Notes: generated by a model not told the origin, from the sequence alone. A DNA stretch of 64,000 nucleotides from Turbatrix aceti (GCA_963969345.1 OZ017766.1:11160001-11224000); one strand, 5' to 3'. Counted from the stretch's first letter, positions 1 to 11,637 are shown. Translations and numbers: made by a program.

Positions 1-49
1 ATAAGTTTTAGGGTTTGATTTTTGTTCAGTAAGGCATGAAGGCTTTCAG

Positions 50-247
50 ATTACCTCAAGAAACCTGCAGACGAGCCCGATTTTGTACCAGACGTAAGTT
101 TTTTTGGAAGACTTGTGAACTGAGCTAACTGTTTGAAGTTTTTAGGCACAATCGACTGCGATCAGACGACACTATCCACCACCATTGTTTCCTGGTGCAA
201 ACGAAATGGTACCGCGGCAACATCAACCGCAACAGACTCCTTCATAA
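50..247 (+). CDS. 3' end of an unrecognised gene (two exons, 5' part off window)
   Basis: Two exons are visible. Exon 50-93 follows CTTTCAG and ends at a GTAAGT donor; exon 146-247 follows a TTTTTAG acceptor and ends in TAA at 245-247. Together they read about 47 residues, including YLKKPADEPDFVPD joined to a Pro/Gln-rich tail with PPPLFPGANE. The junction is in phase 0 and the frame is open throughout. A possible polyadenylation signal AATAAA lies at 351-356. The tail is hydrophilic with no membrane segment and I recognise no family. The rest of the gene lies left of base 1. The exon-intron pattern supports a real gene end, but the coding length is short, so this remains tentative. Confidence 0.45.
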
Positions 248-379
248 AGGATTGACGACTTCACAGCAGAACAAATGGTGACACAGCCACCCGAATTGTC
301 GGTATCCATTGATTTATGCATTTGATATTTTTTATGACAGTATTGATTGTAATAAATATATGATAATGTATATGCCGTA

Positions 380-438
380 TACATTACATTATTTCACCAT
401 AACCACTGAGTAATGGTGAAATAAATAAAAAAATAAAA
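380..438 (+). mobile_element. Very short 5'-truncated LINE 3' end with 12-bp target duplication
   Basis: The direct repeat GTATATGCCGTA occurs at 368-379 and 439-450. Between them lie 59 bp ending in an A-rich AAATAAATAAAAAAATAAAA tail. The insert contains CCACTGAGTAATGGTGAAAT, the same 3' terminus found reversed at 36.2, 38.5 and 49.2 kb. A-rich tail plus long target duplication is what non-LTR retrotransposition leaves. Confidence 0.75.
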
Positions 439-449
439 GTATATGCCGT

Positions 450-684
450 AGCAAGGGGAGGGGGAAGGTCGATTTTTAGGTAAAAAAACCCGAGGCACCC
501 GCAAGGAAAATATTGGGGACGCTTTGCCAAGCAAAATTCGAGCTCTTTCTTGCGTCCAAAAACGCAAGATTTTTCTTGCGATTTCGGTCAATTTTTTGCA
601 AGAATAGTTTGCGATTTTCTACGCCATCGCGCTCTTGCGATTTCGCATGATTTTTCTTGCGAAAACGTGACATTTTTTTTTCAG
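450..684. other. Region before copy 1 of the extracellular family; missing first exon expected here
   Basis: This stretch carries several imperfect copies of a CTTGCGATTT/TTCTTGCGA motif between about 550 and 660. By analogy with copy 2 (signal-peptide exon at 56746-56824) the first exon of the downstream gene should lie here or further left. I see no ATG-led hydrophobic exon with a phase-1 donor, so it may have been displaced or lost. Confidence 0.35.
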
Positions 685-3600
685 TGTACAGCCAGGTTGA
701 AATTCTCGAAGACTGCGCGATCTACGTTCATGTCGCCGTGATTTCAACTGACAATAATTGGTGGTGTCACCAACCGAAAGCAACGATAAATCCGCAGTTT
801 TCACATAAAACATATGGAAGCGATTCAAAAGATCCCCGATTAGTGTTCTTCTTGATCTATCCTGACAATAATGATTATCTTTACGTTGATTTTAAGGGTT
901 ATGAAACGATATCAGCATTTGATATTCTAAGCGGACAACGTAAGTTTTTTTGTCATTTGTTTTTCATTTGTATATTTAATTTTTTTAGGAAGATTGTTCC
1001 ATCGTAGCCTATTTGAAGTATGGCATGTTGGAGACCCAGTAACGATACAAAAATCATCTACACATCCTGGACATAATAACGCAATTCTACCAACGTTCGG
1101 AAGATACTATATTATGGGTTTTGCGGATCATGGGGCCGATCTGTATGACACAAGAAATACCAAAGCGTGCACGTATATTATCGAATTTGACGCCTGCGAT
1201 GGAAATAGCATTTCCTATACCAATAGAGCTACGTATGACTGCAGTAACGACAAAGTTACAATCGAAAAGGGAAAAAAGAAGCACGTATGTTTTTGCACTT
1301 TTTTTGAAGTTTTAAAAGTGCTTTATGTCTCAAAAATGATGTATTGTGCTGTAAAATCAAGCACCTTATATACCTAGCACGCTACTGACAATTGCATAAA
1401 AAACTACTGCCAGACGCATTACGATGGGAATTTCTCCCTCATTTTTGCGACCACGCGTGCGTCCGTGTTGACGCGTGCTTTTTCCCGCCATTTTCTCTAG
1501 CCTATTTTTTTGCTCGTTTTTTGCGAAGTGTGTTCTGTTTGCGCAGGAATCTCGAAGCCAGGAATCAAGATTTTGATTTCGCGTTTCCTTTGCTTTATTG
1601 TGCTTGGATTATAGGCCATTTCTGTCCGCCGGATGAATTTTTCCGATTTATGCGCGTTGCGCTATAGCGCTGCAAAAAAGCGTTATTTTCGAACTTTATC
1701 GGATCGCCATTCGGCCGGTTTTCCATCGATTTGTCCAAAAATTTTTTTGGGCATTACTATTAGTCCCCTTAACCTCTGTGCAAAGTCACTTCCCGCTGTC
1801 TAACAATGCAAAATAGATGGAGGATAAAAATTTGCTGTACTTATAATCAAACAACTTTCTGTAGCCTATTAGTCCATCCCCAATTTGGAAACTCTGGAAT
1901 GATTTTAAAATCCGGTACAAAGATATAAAGCACAAAAGTCATGACACAATAGGCCTAAAAATTCAATGGTAGGTTTCAAATTGTAAGCTATTTTGAGTTT
2001 TTTGTTTTAGTTTGCAATAAGAAAAAAGTAAACCAAAACAAATATCATGTAAGAAGCTATGGCGCACTATGCGCCCATGGTTCTGACACGAAAACGTTTT
2101 CTGACGTATTTTTTAGAATTTTACATACCCAATGTGTCTAAATGTTAGAAACAAGTAGTATTTTTGGGGTTATCGATTATGGCGGATTTAACGGTGCTAT
2201 CAAAAATTTTATTTTCGATCAATAAATAGCAAAACAAAATTGTATTTTTTGTCTTTATTAACGAAAATCACAATAAATTAGCTTATCGTAATCAGCGGTA
2301 TCGAAAACCCCGGTGTGGAAAAAATGAGCAAATTCGGTGCATGAAATAAAAAATAATTTCAATTCCAAATTTTTTTTCATACAAAAAGTGCGCGCTGAAG
2401 CATTTCAGTCGAAGGAGAACACAGTGCGCGCATGCAAATGCGCGTAGTGTGTTGCCTTCGGAAGCTTCGTGCCAAGCCGGTTAACCATTCTTATATATGA
2501 ACTTTGGCATAGTGATCCAGTTCATCTTAAACTTTGCAATGAACTTTGCCCGGTAAAAAAATATTAATTTTGAACCGTAAAAATTAATTATTACTATTAA
2601 TTTTTAATTCGAAATAAATTCTTATTTCATGAACAGAATTTTTTTGTTTTTTGCTTCCGGGGGTTTTCAAGGACGTAGAACACGATGCAATAATTTATTG
2701 TGATATCGGCTAATAATTTCGTGAGTTACAGTAATTTTTACCTCAAATTATCGATTTATCGATCGAATTTTGATTTTTTGATGGCATCATTAAATCGGCC
2801 GTAGCCGATTACCCCCAGAACCATTTTCATGTCCGAAATATATCTACTCTGTGCATGTGAAAATAGCAAAAAAAAAGTTTTCGTGTCAAAACCATGGGCG
2901 CATAGTGTGGCGCCCGGCTCCAAAACTTCTGTCAATCAAGATTGCTTGCTTTATTGTTTTGTTTTGAAGCAAAAACAAAACTTTGCCTGTCGTGTTGTTC
3001 CGAAAACCAAGAATTAAATTTCACAATTAAATTTTTTTTATTGTTATGATGAAATGCTTGCAGAAACGATTAAGTTGCGGACCAGGAAGCACATATATGA
3101 ACTACGCTTTTAAAAAAACACAATTGGAAGTAGTGGTTATTCCGGACAAAGACGATAAGCGTATTCGAAATGCTGTTATTCGTACCAGGGAAGGATCGTC
3201 CTCCGACACTTTCGTGGAATTCAAAATGTATTCTCTAAAGACGAGTCTTCAGACTTATATTGTCTACCGTTTTGATGCAGACAAGGTTTTACAGCTTCAA
3301 TATATAAATGAAGGGGACACCGTGCTGAATGGTGCAAACATCACCACAAATCCCTTTGAATTTAATAGCAAAATGTATTTCATGCCTGACGAGTGGGGGA
3401 AACGTAAGTTTCATGATTTGTTTTATATATTATATATGTATACATACATTTGAGGGCAAATGTGGGGTTGTATAAATATTTTGACGTATGTATACTAATC
3501 TCGCAAATTCAGCAAATTCAACACGAATTCACAATGGGAAATTTCCCCTTCACCAAAAAATCGTACGCACACGCATGCTTTTCTGTACGCAGACGCACGC

Positions 3601-5748
3601 GCAGCGCTTGCTGTTTTCGCGTTGTTTTTTGATCGTTTTTTGAAAAGTGCGTGTTACTAAATAGCTCATCCTGGATCTAGGATATAAGGTTTTCTTTTTC
3701 GGATCTTTTTGATTTTGTTAGGCTTCAATTTATCTTTAATTTGGCACAAAAGCCAAATTTCAAATGTTACTAGGCAATGCGCTAGAGGGCTGACAAAAAC
3801 GTCAATTTTTGAAACTTGGAAGACTTTAGGTGGCTTATTACCGTAGTTTTTGTACAATTGCACGTTTTTGGATCGAAATGTGCCAATATTTTTTAGTTTT
3901 GGCTTAGATGTGCTGCATACCAAAAGTCACCCTGAAATGCCATTTCAGAACTGAATGAATGAATCCGGATTTAAAACCTCAGTTATGTTTATGACACTAA
4001 TAACAGTGTCCGCTGAAAATTTAGAGACTTTTGTACCAAAAGCCAAAAAGTTATAAGCTTCCAAAGTTCAAAAAGTGACGTTTTTGTCAGCCCTTTAGCG
4101 CATTGCCTAGTAACATTTGAAATTTGGCTTTTGTGCCAAATTAAAGATAAATTGAAGCCTAACAAAATCAAAAAAATCCGAAAAGAAATCTTATATCCTA
4201 GATCCAGGATGAGCTATTTAGTAACACGCACTTTTCAAAAAACGATCAAAAAACAACGCGAAAACAGCAAGCGCTGCGCGTGCGTCTGCGTACAGAAAAG
4301 CATGCGTGTGCGTACGATTTTTTGGTGAAGGGGAAATTTCCCATTGTGAATTTGTCTGGATGTATTTGTTTTTTTATTCTAAATAAAATCAGAGAGTTGC
4401 CGTCAAATTTTATGTAGTGTTGAAAATTTCCTTTTTTTTCAGGTAAAACTGCGCATTTCTTTCTTTACATGGCTGAACAAAACACGTACTCACCCTTGCT
4501 ATTGTCCTACAAGTACACAGGACCAAATCGGGATTACACGGTCAGATTTTTCTACAACACAGAATTACACCAAATTTTTGATCCTGAACCCTATGACGAG
4601 ATATGCAAATTTGAAAACAAGGACGTCACCGTTGCGGCCGCTGCTCGAGTTGTGTCATTTAACAAAGATCAAATTGCGATCGAAGGTTAGTTTACAAATT
4701 TATTTTCAAAATTGTTGTCATCAAACGTAAATCGCAACCCTGAAAAAAATCTTTGAAGATACTTCCAAAAATCTTCAAAAAATCTGGGGGTCCCACCCCG
4801 TTTGCCTAAACAACGTTTGAGAATTTCATAATTTTTTATTGTCTGCAATGCGGCTCATAATTGTCGCGAGTGACTTGAACCAATCTGGGACATAACCAAT
4901 CCCAGATTGGTTCAAATCAAAAAAAAAATTTTTTGAAAGCAAAAAAAAATAATCAAAAATTGGCTTCGGGGCATTTTTTTAAACGTGATTCCTTTTATGC
5001 GTTGCAGTTTACTTCTTGCTGAATAACGAAGAGTTCCGATATTGTATCCTCGATATTGTCTACACCTATTCTACGCATAAGGCAGATGTTCAATTGAGTG
5101 AAACGTCAACTACAAATGCCTACGTTCACTTGCCCATACGTACTGAATACGCAGTCAATTGCAATTACGGTAATCGCACTCGTCGATGGTTGCTTGCTTG
5201 CGACAACGACGGCGGGTTAATGCAGTTAATCAACCTCAATGACGGTGCATCTACTATACTTTTTCATATTGGTTATGCTCAATGTCAGCATATTACGATG
5301 ATGCATTGCACTATGGATCCAGCGATTGCTGCAGAATATGATACCTCAGTTATTATAACAGCAGAAAACACAAACAATTGTTTCGATGTTCCTCTTGCTA
5401 ACAATCGATGTACTCAAGCGGTAATGGTTGGCACAAAATTTGATCGCTCCAAAGTGAATTTGTATGTAAATATTACCAAAACTCATTCAGGACGAATGCT
5501 TTTTCTACAAAATTTATCTATGGGTAAGTTTTTAGAATTTCACTAAAAAAATCAATTTGGTTTCAGCACTGGAACCCCAATCGCTTTACGATTATCTACA
5601 ATCTGGCAGAATCAAAGATACGGATTATGTAGTAAAAGCTACTGAAGAAATTCTGGATGACGACTATTATGAAGACTTCAGCATCCACAATGCGTGTTCT
5701 CTGGTTGTGATTGGGCTTATGACATGCTTTCTCTTCTTCATTGCGTAA
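685..5748 (+). CDS. Extracellular multi-domain protein of an unrecognised family, copy 1 (5' exon not found)
   Basis: Six exons join in frame: 685-939, 989-1284, 3064-3403, 4443-4685, 5008-5523 and 5567-5748. They give about 610 residues. All donors are GTAAGT, GTATGT or GTTAGT. The product is rich in Tyr and Asp with scattered Cys (for example LEDCAIYVHV and FDACDGNSI) and ends in a hydrophobic segment, CSLVVIGLMTCFLFFIA, preceded by an acidic DDDYYEDF. That fits a type I membrane or GPI-anchored surface protein. Copy 2 at 53.7-56.8 kb matches exon by exon, including YFLLNN at one exon start and YSPL in another. The equivalent of copy 2's signal-peptide exon is not visible, so copy 1 may be 5'-truncated or have a distant first exon. 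Introns 3 and 4 are enlarged by inverted-repeat elements. I do not recognise the family. Confidence 0.65.
1392..1660. repeat. Diverged single arm of the 3.5-kb foldback family
   Basis: ACGATGGGAATTTCTCCCTC followed by GCGTGC-rich and GCTCGTTTTTTGCGAAGTG sequence parallels the left arm of the foldback at 3526-4352 (ACAATGGGAAATTTCCCCTTC and GATCGTTTTTTGAAAAGTG). I find no matching inverted partner nearby, so it is a solo arm. It lies in an intron of copy 1. Confidence 0.5.
2059..2912. repeat. Inverted-repeat (foldback) element in an intron
   Basis: GGCGCACTATGCGCCCATGG followed by TTCTGACACGAAAAC at 2059-2094 is matched in reverse complement at 2876-2912 with few differences. The roughly 780-bp interior is AT-rich and has no convincing ORF. 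It lies in intron 3 of the extracellular-family gene, which is about 1.8 kb long as a result. Confidence 0.65.
3526..4352. mobile_element. Foldback element with arms of about 400 bp
   Basis: AATTCACAATGGGAAATTTC begins at 3526 and its reverse complement ends at 4352. The two arms stay complementary almost to the centre near 3940: shared segments include the AGCGCTTGCTGTTTTCGCG, ATCCTGGATCTAGGAT and GCAATGCGCTA blocks. The whole unit can fold into one long hairpin. It has no coding capacity that I can see and lies in intron 4 of copy 1. Confidence 0.85.
4875..4919. repeat. Perfect short hairpin in an intron
   Basis: TTGAACCAATCTGGGA is followed after a short loop by TCCCAGATTGGTTCAA. It lies in intron 5 of copy 1. 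It is either a very short inverted-repeat insertion or a folded intron structure. Confidence 0.7.
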
Positions 5749-5945
5749 TGGCGTATTTTTTGCTTGTATTTTGTTTAACTGTGTAATTGTATGACTGTTT
5801 TATAAATAAATCGAATATAAAATTTAAATCCGTTGCATCAAAAAATTTCAAATCATTGATGTCATGTGAGTTTCTTTCTTATTTACTGGTCGCTGGTGAC
5901 GTGCTGTTTTTGAGGGAAGAAAAACAAGGGATTTTACAGAACAGA

Positions 5946-6005
5946 GTGCACACCAGGGTTGAGCGAACAGCTAACAAACGCGAACGTTCGCTTAACCCTG
6001 GTGCA
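5946..6005. repeat. Hairpin downstream of copy 1
   Basis: GTGCACACCAGGGTTGAGCG and CGCTTAACCCTGGTGCAC form an imperfect stem of about 20 bp, with GCGAACGTTCGC nested near the loop. It lies about 140 bp past the likely polyadenylation signal AATAAA near 5806, in otherwise empty sequence. The GTTCGC core resembles the dispersed TTCGCGAA palindrome seen elsewhere in the window. Confidence 0.6.
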
Positions 6006-6204
6006 CAATTTTGATAAAAACACTTGAAGATCTTTTAGATAACAAAGTATTCACTTGGTTACATAACCACTACGTTACTCATCGTGGTTAGTCATTTTTG
6101 TGATAACGTTTTGTAAGCTTTTAATGGAAGTTAAAATTCTTTTTAATCAAAAAAAATTGCAAATGTTTACAATTTTGGTGTGAAAAGTTTTATAGAAGAA
6201 GAAA

Positions 6205-6345
6205 ATGGAATGTTGTTTTCAAGTATGTCGAGAATGTCGAGAGCAAGGTCAACAGAAGATTTATTGCTTTCCACAAAATACATGTGGAACGCAAACGTTG
6301 GATAGAGCGTGGTGGCGCCGTTGGGTGTCGGTGGGCCTTAGGTAA
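6205..6345 (+). CDS. Possible 5' exon of a Cys-rich, THAP-like protein
   Basis: An ATG at 6205 opens 46 codons with CCFQVCREC, then KIYCFPQ and AWWRRW. Spaced Cys, an aromatic-FP motif and tryptophans recall the start of a THAP zinc finger, but the canonical C2CH spacing cannot be confirmed. The frame ends at TAA 6343-6345, or could leave at a GTAACG donor just before it. The 300 bp that follow (6350-6650) are much more GC-rich than their surroundings, which hints at an inserted sequence. It could equally be non-coding. Confidence 0.22.
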   Translation: MECCFQVCRECREQGQQKIYCFPQNTCGTQTLDRAWWRRWVSVGLR

Positions 6346-6349
6346 CGAT

Positions 6350-6690
6350 TATGACGTCAGATTGGTGCCGTGCGGCGTTTGCCGGAGTGTACGGAAGAAG
6401 GTCTCTCGTGGGAGGAATCTTTGAGGAGTTGACAGACAGTGCCAACGCGGGAAGCGTGTGAAACGCAAGCAATCCGACCGCCGTAATCAAGGGAAGCGTG
6501 AGCCGAAATCTGAACCAGGGCAGGCGGCATGTGTCCCAGAGTGACAACGTCATGAATCGGGGGGCCGAGAACAGCGATCTGAAAGCAGTGGACGGGGGGT
6601 GCCGGAGCCTTAACCTGAACGTGGGCAGGCGGGCAGACAATTCTGTTAAAAGTTGTAACCGCAGCAAAAAAAGGCGTATAATATTTACAA
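6350..6690. other. GC-rich island of unknown origin
   Basis: Base composition jumps from AT-rich to clearly GC-rich for about 300 bp. Open frames exist on both strands (for example 6357-6863 on -), but none shows a recognisable domain. It may be part of a mobile element or a captured gene fragment. Confidence 0.3.
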
Positions 6691-6912
6691 CTTGTACGAC
6701 ATGAGATTAGCAACGGTCTGTTATCACAACGCACATAAGCTTTCTTGGGGGTATATAAATACCTACATACACCCAAAAGGTAATATATGTAGCCAGCAAT
6801 CCAGATTGGCTTTGAGAATTGTATTTGAACGTGAAAAAGTTTATTTAAAAAAAACCCTTCCAACTAATTTGTTTTGATTTCAGAAAAATCGTATCATTAC
6901 TATAAATCAATC

Positions 6913-7032
6913 ATGTTCGCCAGCATCGACAAATTTACCTCTTCAATCCAAGTTGTCTATGACGCAGATGATTTTGAATTTGAGCCCGAACCTTCTCCGC
7001 CAACCGATGTTTTTGGTCCTGAGGATCTTTAA
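6913..7032 (+). CDS. PPTDVF micropeptide 1 (39 aa)
   Basis: The ORF starts MFASIDKF and ends SPPTDVFGPEDL. The central run DDFEFEPEPSPPTDVFG is shared, with small changes, by three other short genes at 9169-9294, 11638-11757 (-) and 13643-13729. A strong acceptor TTTTGATTTCAG ends at 6883, 29 nt before the ATG. This marks either a 5'-UTR intron or an SL trans-splice site. There is no signal peptide or membrane segment; the product is short, acidic and probably unstructured. AATAAA signals follow near 7150. CTGTTATCAC, a GATA-type site, occurs upstream near 6717. The repeated gene plan makes coding likely despite the small size. Function unknown. Confidence 0.72.
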   Translation: MFASIDKFTSSIQVVYDADDFEFEPEPSPPTDVFGPEDL

Positions 7033-8100
7033 TCTGGCTTCCATGAAACATCCGGATCTTCATAGCTTTACTCGACTCCACAACGATGTCATCCCATATC
7101 ATTTTTTTGTATTGTGTTACTACTTTATGTAAATGATAACTTTAATTACAATAAATAAAATGCATGAATCTGACACATTTTTGATGTAGTACTTGAAGGG
7201 GATATAAAAGTAAATATATTTTTTATAAATAAATTGAATCGAAATTGAAAAATCAATAAGCAAATTTGGTTTTTAAAAATGATGGAAAAGTATTTTTTAA
7301 TAAACAAACACAAACAATTTGATAATTTGATTTTACAAAACAAAAGAATGGAAACAAAATGACCGTTTTCAAACAAACAAACAGATCAATGTTGTAATTT
7401 GTTTTTCAAAATTTTGTTTTTCGGGTAAAAAAACATAAACTTGGAAAATTTTGAACAACAGCTGCTATACAATTTTTTATGCCAAAATTTGATGAATGTT
7501 TATTTTGGCTATTATTTTTTGTTCTAAAAAAATTTTTCTTGTTTGGAAATAAACGCAATAAGTTTCCATCAAACAGCAAAATTCGAACCCAAATGCCTTT
7601 TTATTCCTGGTTGAAATCAAAATGATTCATACTGACCAACAATATTCGGATTGGAATCACACCTGTTGCAATTGTCAAATGTTTAGCTAAACACCCAATA
7701 TACTTTTGGTTGAACATGACAAACGTTGGCTGCTTGATGTATGTAGGCCCCGTTTTTTTTGCTCTTATCAAAACACAATACAGTCTTAGAACAAGCCTTC
7801 TTGTGTGTATTATCCTTACTTATTTTCTTTATCTTGGTTACAGAGCAATCGTTTGTTTTTAGAAATTAGGTGTGGCAAGTTTTTCTATTGTACATAAAAT
7901 ACATAAAACAAAAAAGTTCACAAACGTTTAACAAAAGTATTGAAATTCCAAAATTTTAAATTGATAACAAAAAACCGAAAAAAACTCAAGATTTACAAAA
8001 TCGGTTACCAACCAATTTATGAAAACATTTGAAAATTTTATAAATTTTGAACAAATTTTTACTCAAAATGACAGTTTACAAACTGTTATCACAGAAGTGA
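7033..8100. other. AT-rich intergenic sequence
   Basis: No convincing coding sequence is seen. ORFs here are low-complexity Phe/Lys/Leu shadows of AT-rich DNA. The sequence is rich in TTTG and AAAAC runs. It separates micropeptide gene 1 from the upstream block of gene 2. Confidence 0.5.
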
Positions 8101-8625
8101 ACAGCAGTGATGAATTATTCTGTTTTGCAGCCGTTTGACCACTGAACTCTGTTATCAAACTCGAATGCTTTTACGTTTCATTACCTGTACTGCAAAGGTT
8201 ACTTTTACCTGACATAATCAACCTCAGGGTGGCAAAGCGGGAGAATCTCCCAATTCTCCCAAGAGAATTTTTTTTATTTTTTTTATTTTATTTAAAGATT
8301 CGGGAAATAATGAAACAAATAATGAAAAATCCATGTTTTTATAAATTTCTGTAAACATAAATGCGTTAGCAATGTGCTGAAACAGAACTACACTGTCTGT
8401 TTGGATTTTTATGCCATAAATTATTTTTTTAAGGGTGAAAACATTATTGTACGCTTTTTAGCAAACTGGGTCTCACAGGAGATTTTAGGAAAATCTCCGG
8501 AGATTTTGGGAGAAATAATATAAAAAATGTTTGCAAACAAATACGATCAGAAAAAATTGAAATAATAAACAAACAGACGCAAAAGTTTGATTTGCGCCGT
8601 CGGTACAAAAAACAGCACACGTCTA

Positions 8626-8825
8626 NNNNNNNNNNNNNNNNNNNNNNNNNNNNNNNNNNNNNNNNNNNNNNNNNNNNNNNNNNNNNNNNNNNNNNNNNNN
8701 NNNNNNNNNNNNNNNNNNNNNNNNNNNNNNNNNNNNNNNNNNNNNNNNNNNNNNNNNNNNNNNNNNNNNNNNNNNNNNNNNNNNNNNNNNNNNNNNNNNN
8801 NNNNNNNNNNNNNNNNNNNNNNNNN
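8626..8825. other. Assembly gap (200 N)
   Basis: There are exactly 200 undetermined bases, so the length is probably nominal. The gap interrupts the conserved upstream block of micropeptide gene 2 just after AACAGCACACGT. Frames running across it are meaningless. Confidence 0.99.
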
Positions 8826-8960
8826 ATCGCCACTGAAGGACACAACCAAAACCGCACCCTGTAATGTAATGAGTAACCATGGGGCAACGCCCAAAATGTT
8901 AGTACTCGTAGTACAACCAGAAAAGTAGCCTCCGTGTTTGATCACAGAACAGCGTCAGGG
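8826..8960 (+). promoter_or_regulatory. Conserved upstream block A of the micropeptide family
   Basis: The block holds AAAACCGCACCC, then ATGAGTAACCATGGGGCAAC with GCCC, then TGATCACAGAACA. The same ordered pieces recur at 10738-10880 and 12945-13090. It lies 210-340 bp before the ATG of micropeptide 2. Position and repetition suggest a promoter or enhancer copied with the gene. Confidence 0.5.
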
Positions 8961-9168
8961 ATTAAATGAAAAGTGTATACGTGCGCTTATCAGCAAGAGA
9001 ACGCAATCATCTTGAGGGTATAAAAATGAGAATTGTAGGCTGAAAAAATCATACAGGTGACAACGCCGATCTTACTAGGGTTTCTTCGGACGCGAAAACT
9101 CTTTGGTTCTTAAAAAATTTGTTTAAATTTTTTTGAATTTCAGAAATATCGCCCCAAAAAATATTATC

Positions 9169-9294
9169 ATGTTCGCCAACGTCGACAACGTCATCTTCTC
9201 CAGCGGCAACAGCTATGACGATACTGATTTTGAACTTGAAGCTGAACCTTCTCCTCCGACCGATGTTTTTGGCCTCCAGCGACATGTAAACTGA
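9169..9294 (+). CDS. PPTDVF micropeptide 2 (41 aa)
   Basis: It starts MFANVDNVIFSSG and contains DFELEAEPSPPTDVFG. The acceptor TTTGAATTTCAG ends at 9143, 25 nt before the ATG. The last residues, LQRHVN, differ from the acidic GPEDL or GPDDF endings of copies 1 and 3. A one-base loss just after the PPTDVFG codons would explain this. Tandem AATAAA signals lie near 9410. Block A (8826-8960) lies upstream. No known domain. Confidence 0.68.
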   Translation: MFANVDNVIFSSGNSYDDTDFELEAEPSPPTDVFGLQRHVN

Positions 9295-9498
9295 GCGGTC
9301 GCCGAATCGCAAGCGTTCTCGTGACTTTAATCACCTCAATCGTATTATCCCAGACAGGATATATAAATGTTATGTTATGCACATATGTATAGTACCGTTG
9401 GCGTATACAATAAATAATAAATCTCATGGCATAATCTCGTCTATGCTTTTTTGTTTCGAGAAAACAAGTTGAAGCTAAACGTACGGTAATAAAAAAAG

Positions 9499-9698
<200 letters not shown>

Positions 9699-9699
9699 C

Positions 9700-10730
9700 T
9701 GTTTTAGATTTGGAAACCAGGATCTAAAACAGACCAAGCAGGGAGTCTGTTAGGAAAATCGATCGATTGCGGTCATCTTTAAATGTGTTCGGCGACGACC
9801 ACAAGGGAACATCAAATTACTTTTTTTCTTTTTTTTTAATTTATTTTTTTTGAAAATTTCGCTATTCTAATTTATATTCCAATTTTTCGTTTATGAGTTT
9901 TTTGCTAACAAAAAATTTTAAGAAAAATCTGTCCGCGAACAAACACGAACATAATATATATTTATACTAGCTGGAAAAGTTTTGCAGCGATTTTAGAAAT
10001 ATTTATATTTTTGGTCCCTAAATAATTATGTATTTTTGTATAGTATTTTTCAACACCAATTGATTTTTCATCTCAAACAGTTACACCAAACCACACCTAT
10101 GATAATTTTCGAACATGCAGCATTAAATATAGATAAAAGATCCGCAACATTAATGTAAGAACAATCATTCTGCGACTGCTTTTTGAGTAGCACGACGTAG
10201 CTATGTGTTTTGATAAGGGAGTGAAACTGACGACTACCAAGGACAACCGTCACCAAGTTTTTAGGCGTTAACCGGACATTTGGCAATTTCTACAAGCAGC
10301 TTGGGGATTACGTGCAGCTTATAGGGGGTTAACACATCAATTGATAAGAGTCTGTCTCATCGGTTGCATAATCCTGTATGTCAAACGAGTGTAATACGCT
10401 CTACTTTGTGACTCCGGGCTTTTCTTGTCTGACGCTGTAAATTTTGTCGGGTAAAGAATCTGCGTCATATTTATCTAACATATTTGTCTAGCAATTACGT
10501 TATTAACATACGTAATATTTATTTAATAACTCGACAACGCTGTTCTTGACAAAAAAGTCCACTTTAGAAGAAAATCAACGATGATTCATTCGTACAATAC
10601 AAAAATATGTAATTTTAAGACAATAAATGTGTGACTCAATTTTACCACCTTGTTAGTACTTGACATGTGTGAGAACTCTGTTATCACTTTTACTGCAGAG
10701 ATCGGTATCACCTGGTCAACTTATGCACTT
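9700..10730. other. Intergenic sequence, no gene seen
   Basis: The sequence is AT-rich, with no ORF that has domain or splice support. It contains TGATAA/TTATCA sites (for example CTCTGTTATCAC near 10676) and one TCCGCGAACAAACACGAAC relative of the dispersed TTCGCGAA motif near 9934. Confidence 0.5.
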
Positions 10731-10737
10731 TTTCATA

Positions 10738-10880
10738 CAAAAAACAGCACGTGGCCGATGACCATTAAAAAATCAAGTTGTAGTGAGTAACCACCAAGAG
10801 ACAACGCCCAGTTCGGTACTGATAAAAGCCAAATGGGTACAAAACTATATACTATGCTTCTGATCACAGAACAAGTGCCG
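10738..10880 (+). promoter_or_regulatory. Orphan copy of upstream block A
   Basis: AACAGCACGTGGCC, GATGACCATTAAAA, GTGAGTAACCACC, GACAACGCCC, CTGATAAAAG and TGATCACAGAACA appear in the same order as upstream of micropeptides 2 and 4. No micropeptide ORF follows on the plus strand. A LINE fragment and an inverted micropeptide gene lie downstream, so the original gene was probably lost or inverted. Confidence 0.5.
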
Positions 10881-10929
10881 GAAAAAAGTTGTAAATACCC
10901 CAAAAACACGTTTTTTTGAAATTATCATA

Positions 10930-11045
10930 TTTATTTGTAATTGTTCGCGAACACTGTTAAATTTATCAAACAAATAATACAAACAATACACACTGTTCGT
11001 TCGCGAACACGGTCATGCGCAAAAAAAAATTCGTGTTTGTTTGCG
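10930..11045. repeat. Cluster of TTCGCGAAC palindromes
   Basis: ATTGTTCGCGAACACTG, GTTCGTTCGCGAACACGG and GTTTGTTTGCGAACAAA occur within 110 bp. The same palindrome recurs at 13.5, 16.0, 29.2 and 61.4 kb. Function unknown. Confidence 0.6.
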
Positions 11046-11099
11046 AACAAAAAAATACAGTTCTAATTTTTTACCTTCGCTCGGATTTTATGTAAATCA

Positions 11100-11506
11100 T
11101 GGTCATATTTTGTGCCCTTTAAATTTTTTACAGTTGTTGCTGTTAACATGTTTATGCATTGTGATTAAGAGTTATTATTTATTGTTTGCAACTTTACTTT
11201 ACTTTTTACTTTATTACTGTTACTCGTGCATAATTACTCATTACAAAATTAAAGAGACAGTGATGAGTATCGAGATTGCACGAAGAGGGCGCCGTCAATC
11301 GTAGCTACCTGCGTCACGTCGTAGTCCTTAGCAGGAGCGTTCTGGAAGGCCGCAAAGTCGTCGGTCCATCGCCTCGGCGGGTGGCCTGGCGGTCGCTTGT
11401 TCTTTGGCGCGGTCGAAGGCACTGGCTGGTCTTGCGGCTTCCAGTGGCTTAGGCGGTTTGCCCAGTTGTCCGTTGCTGGCTTCTTGGCGGACATTGTTTG
11501 CAACAT
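11100..11506 (-). mobile_element. 3' fragment of an RTE-like LINE
   Basis: A minus-strand frame (11249-11506) contains RPPGHPPRRWTDDFAAF, which resembles the conserved end of RTE-type non-LTR reverse-transcriptase proteins (a G-x-P-x-x-RW-x-D-D motif). Downstream on the minus strand (11190-11230) is an AAAGTAAAGTA-type tail. Only the last roughly 85 codons remain, so it is 5'-truncated and inactive. It sits between the orphan block A and the inverted micropeptide gene. Confidence 0.6.
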
Positions 11507-11637
11507 AATCAGATATTATACTAGAAAAAAGCTTGAAATAATAAATACTTCCGGTGTGTATGCGAATCGCATTCTGGGACGGTGTAGACTAAAGCGAGGT
11601 GTAAAACGTTTAGGACACAGAGTTCTTTGCAGACAGA

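Noticed and set aside
6357..6863. 168-codon minus-strand frame over the GC-rich island
   Set aside because: No recognised domain, an overlapping alternative frame of similar length, and its 5' part is AT-rich non-coding DNA. I describe the island only as unknown.
8444..8945. Frames of 85-147 codons around 8.6-8.8 kb
   Set aside because: They run through 200 undetermined bases, so their openness is an artefact.
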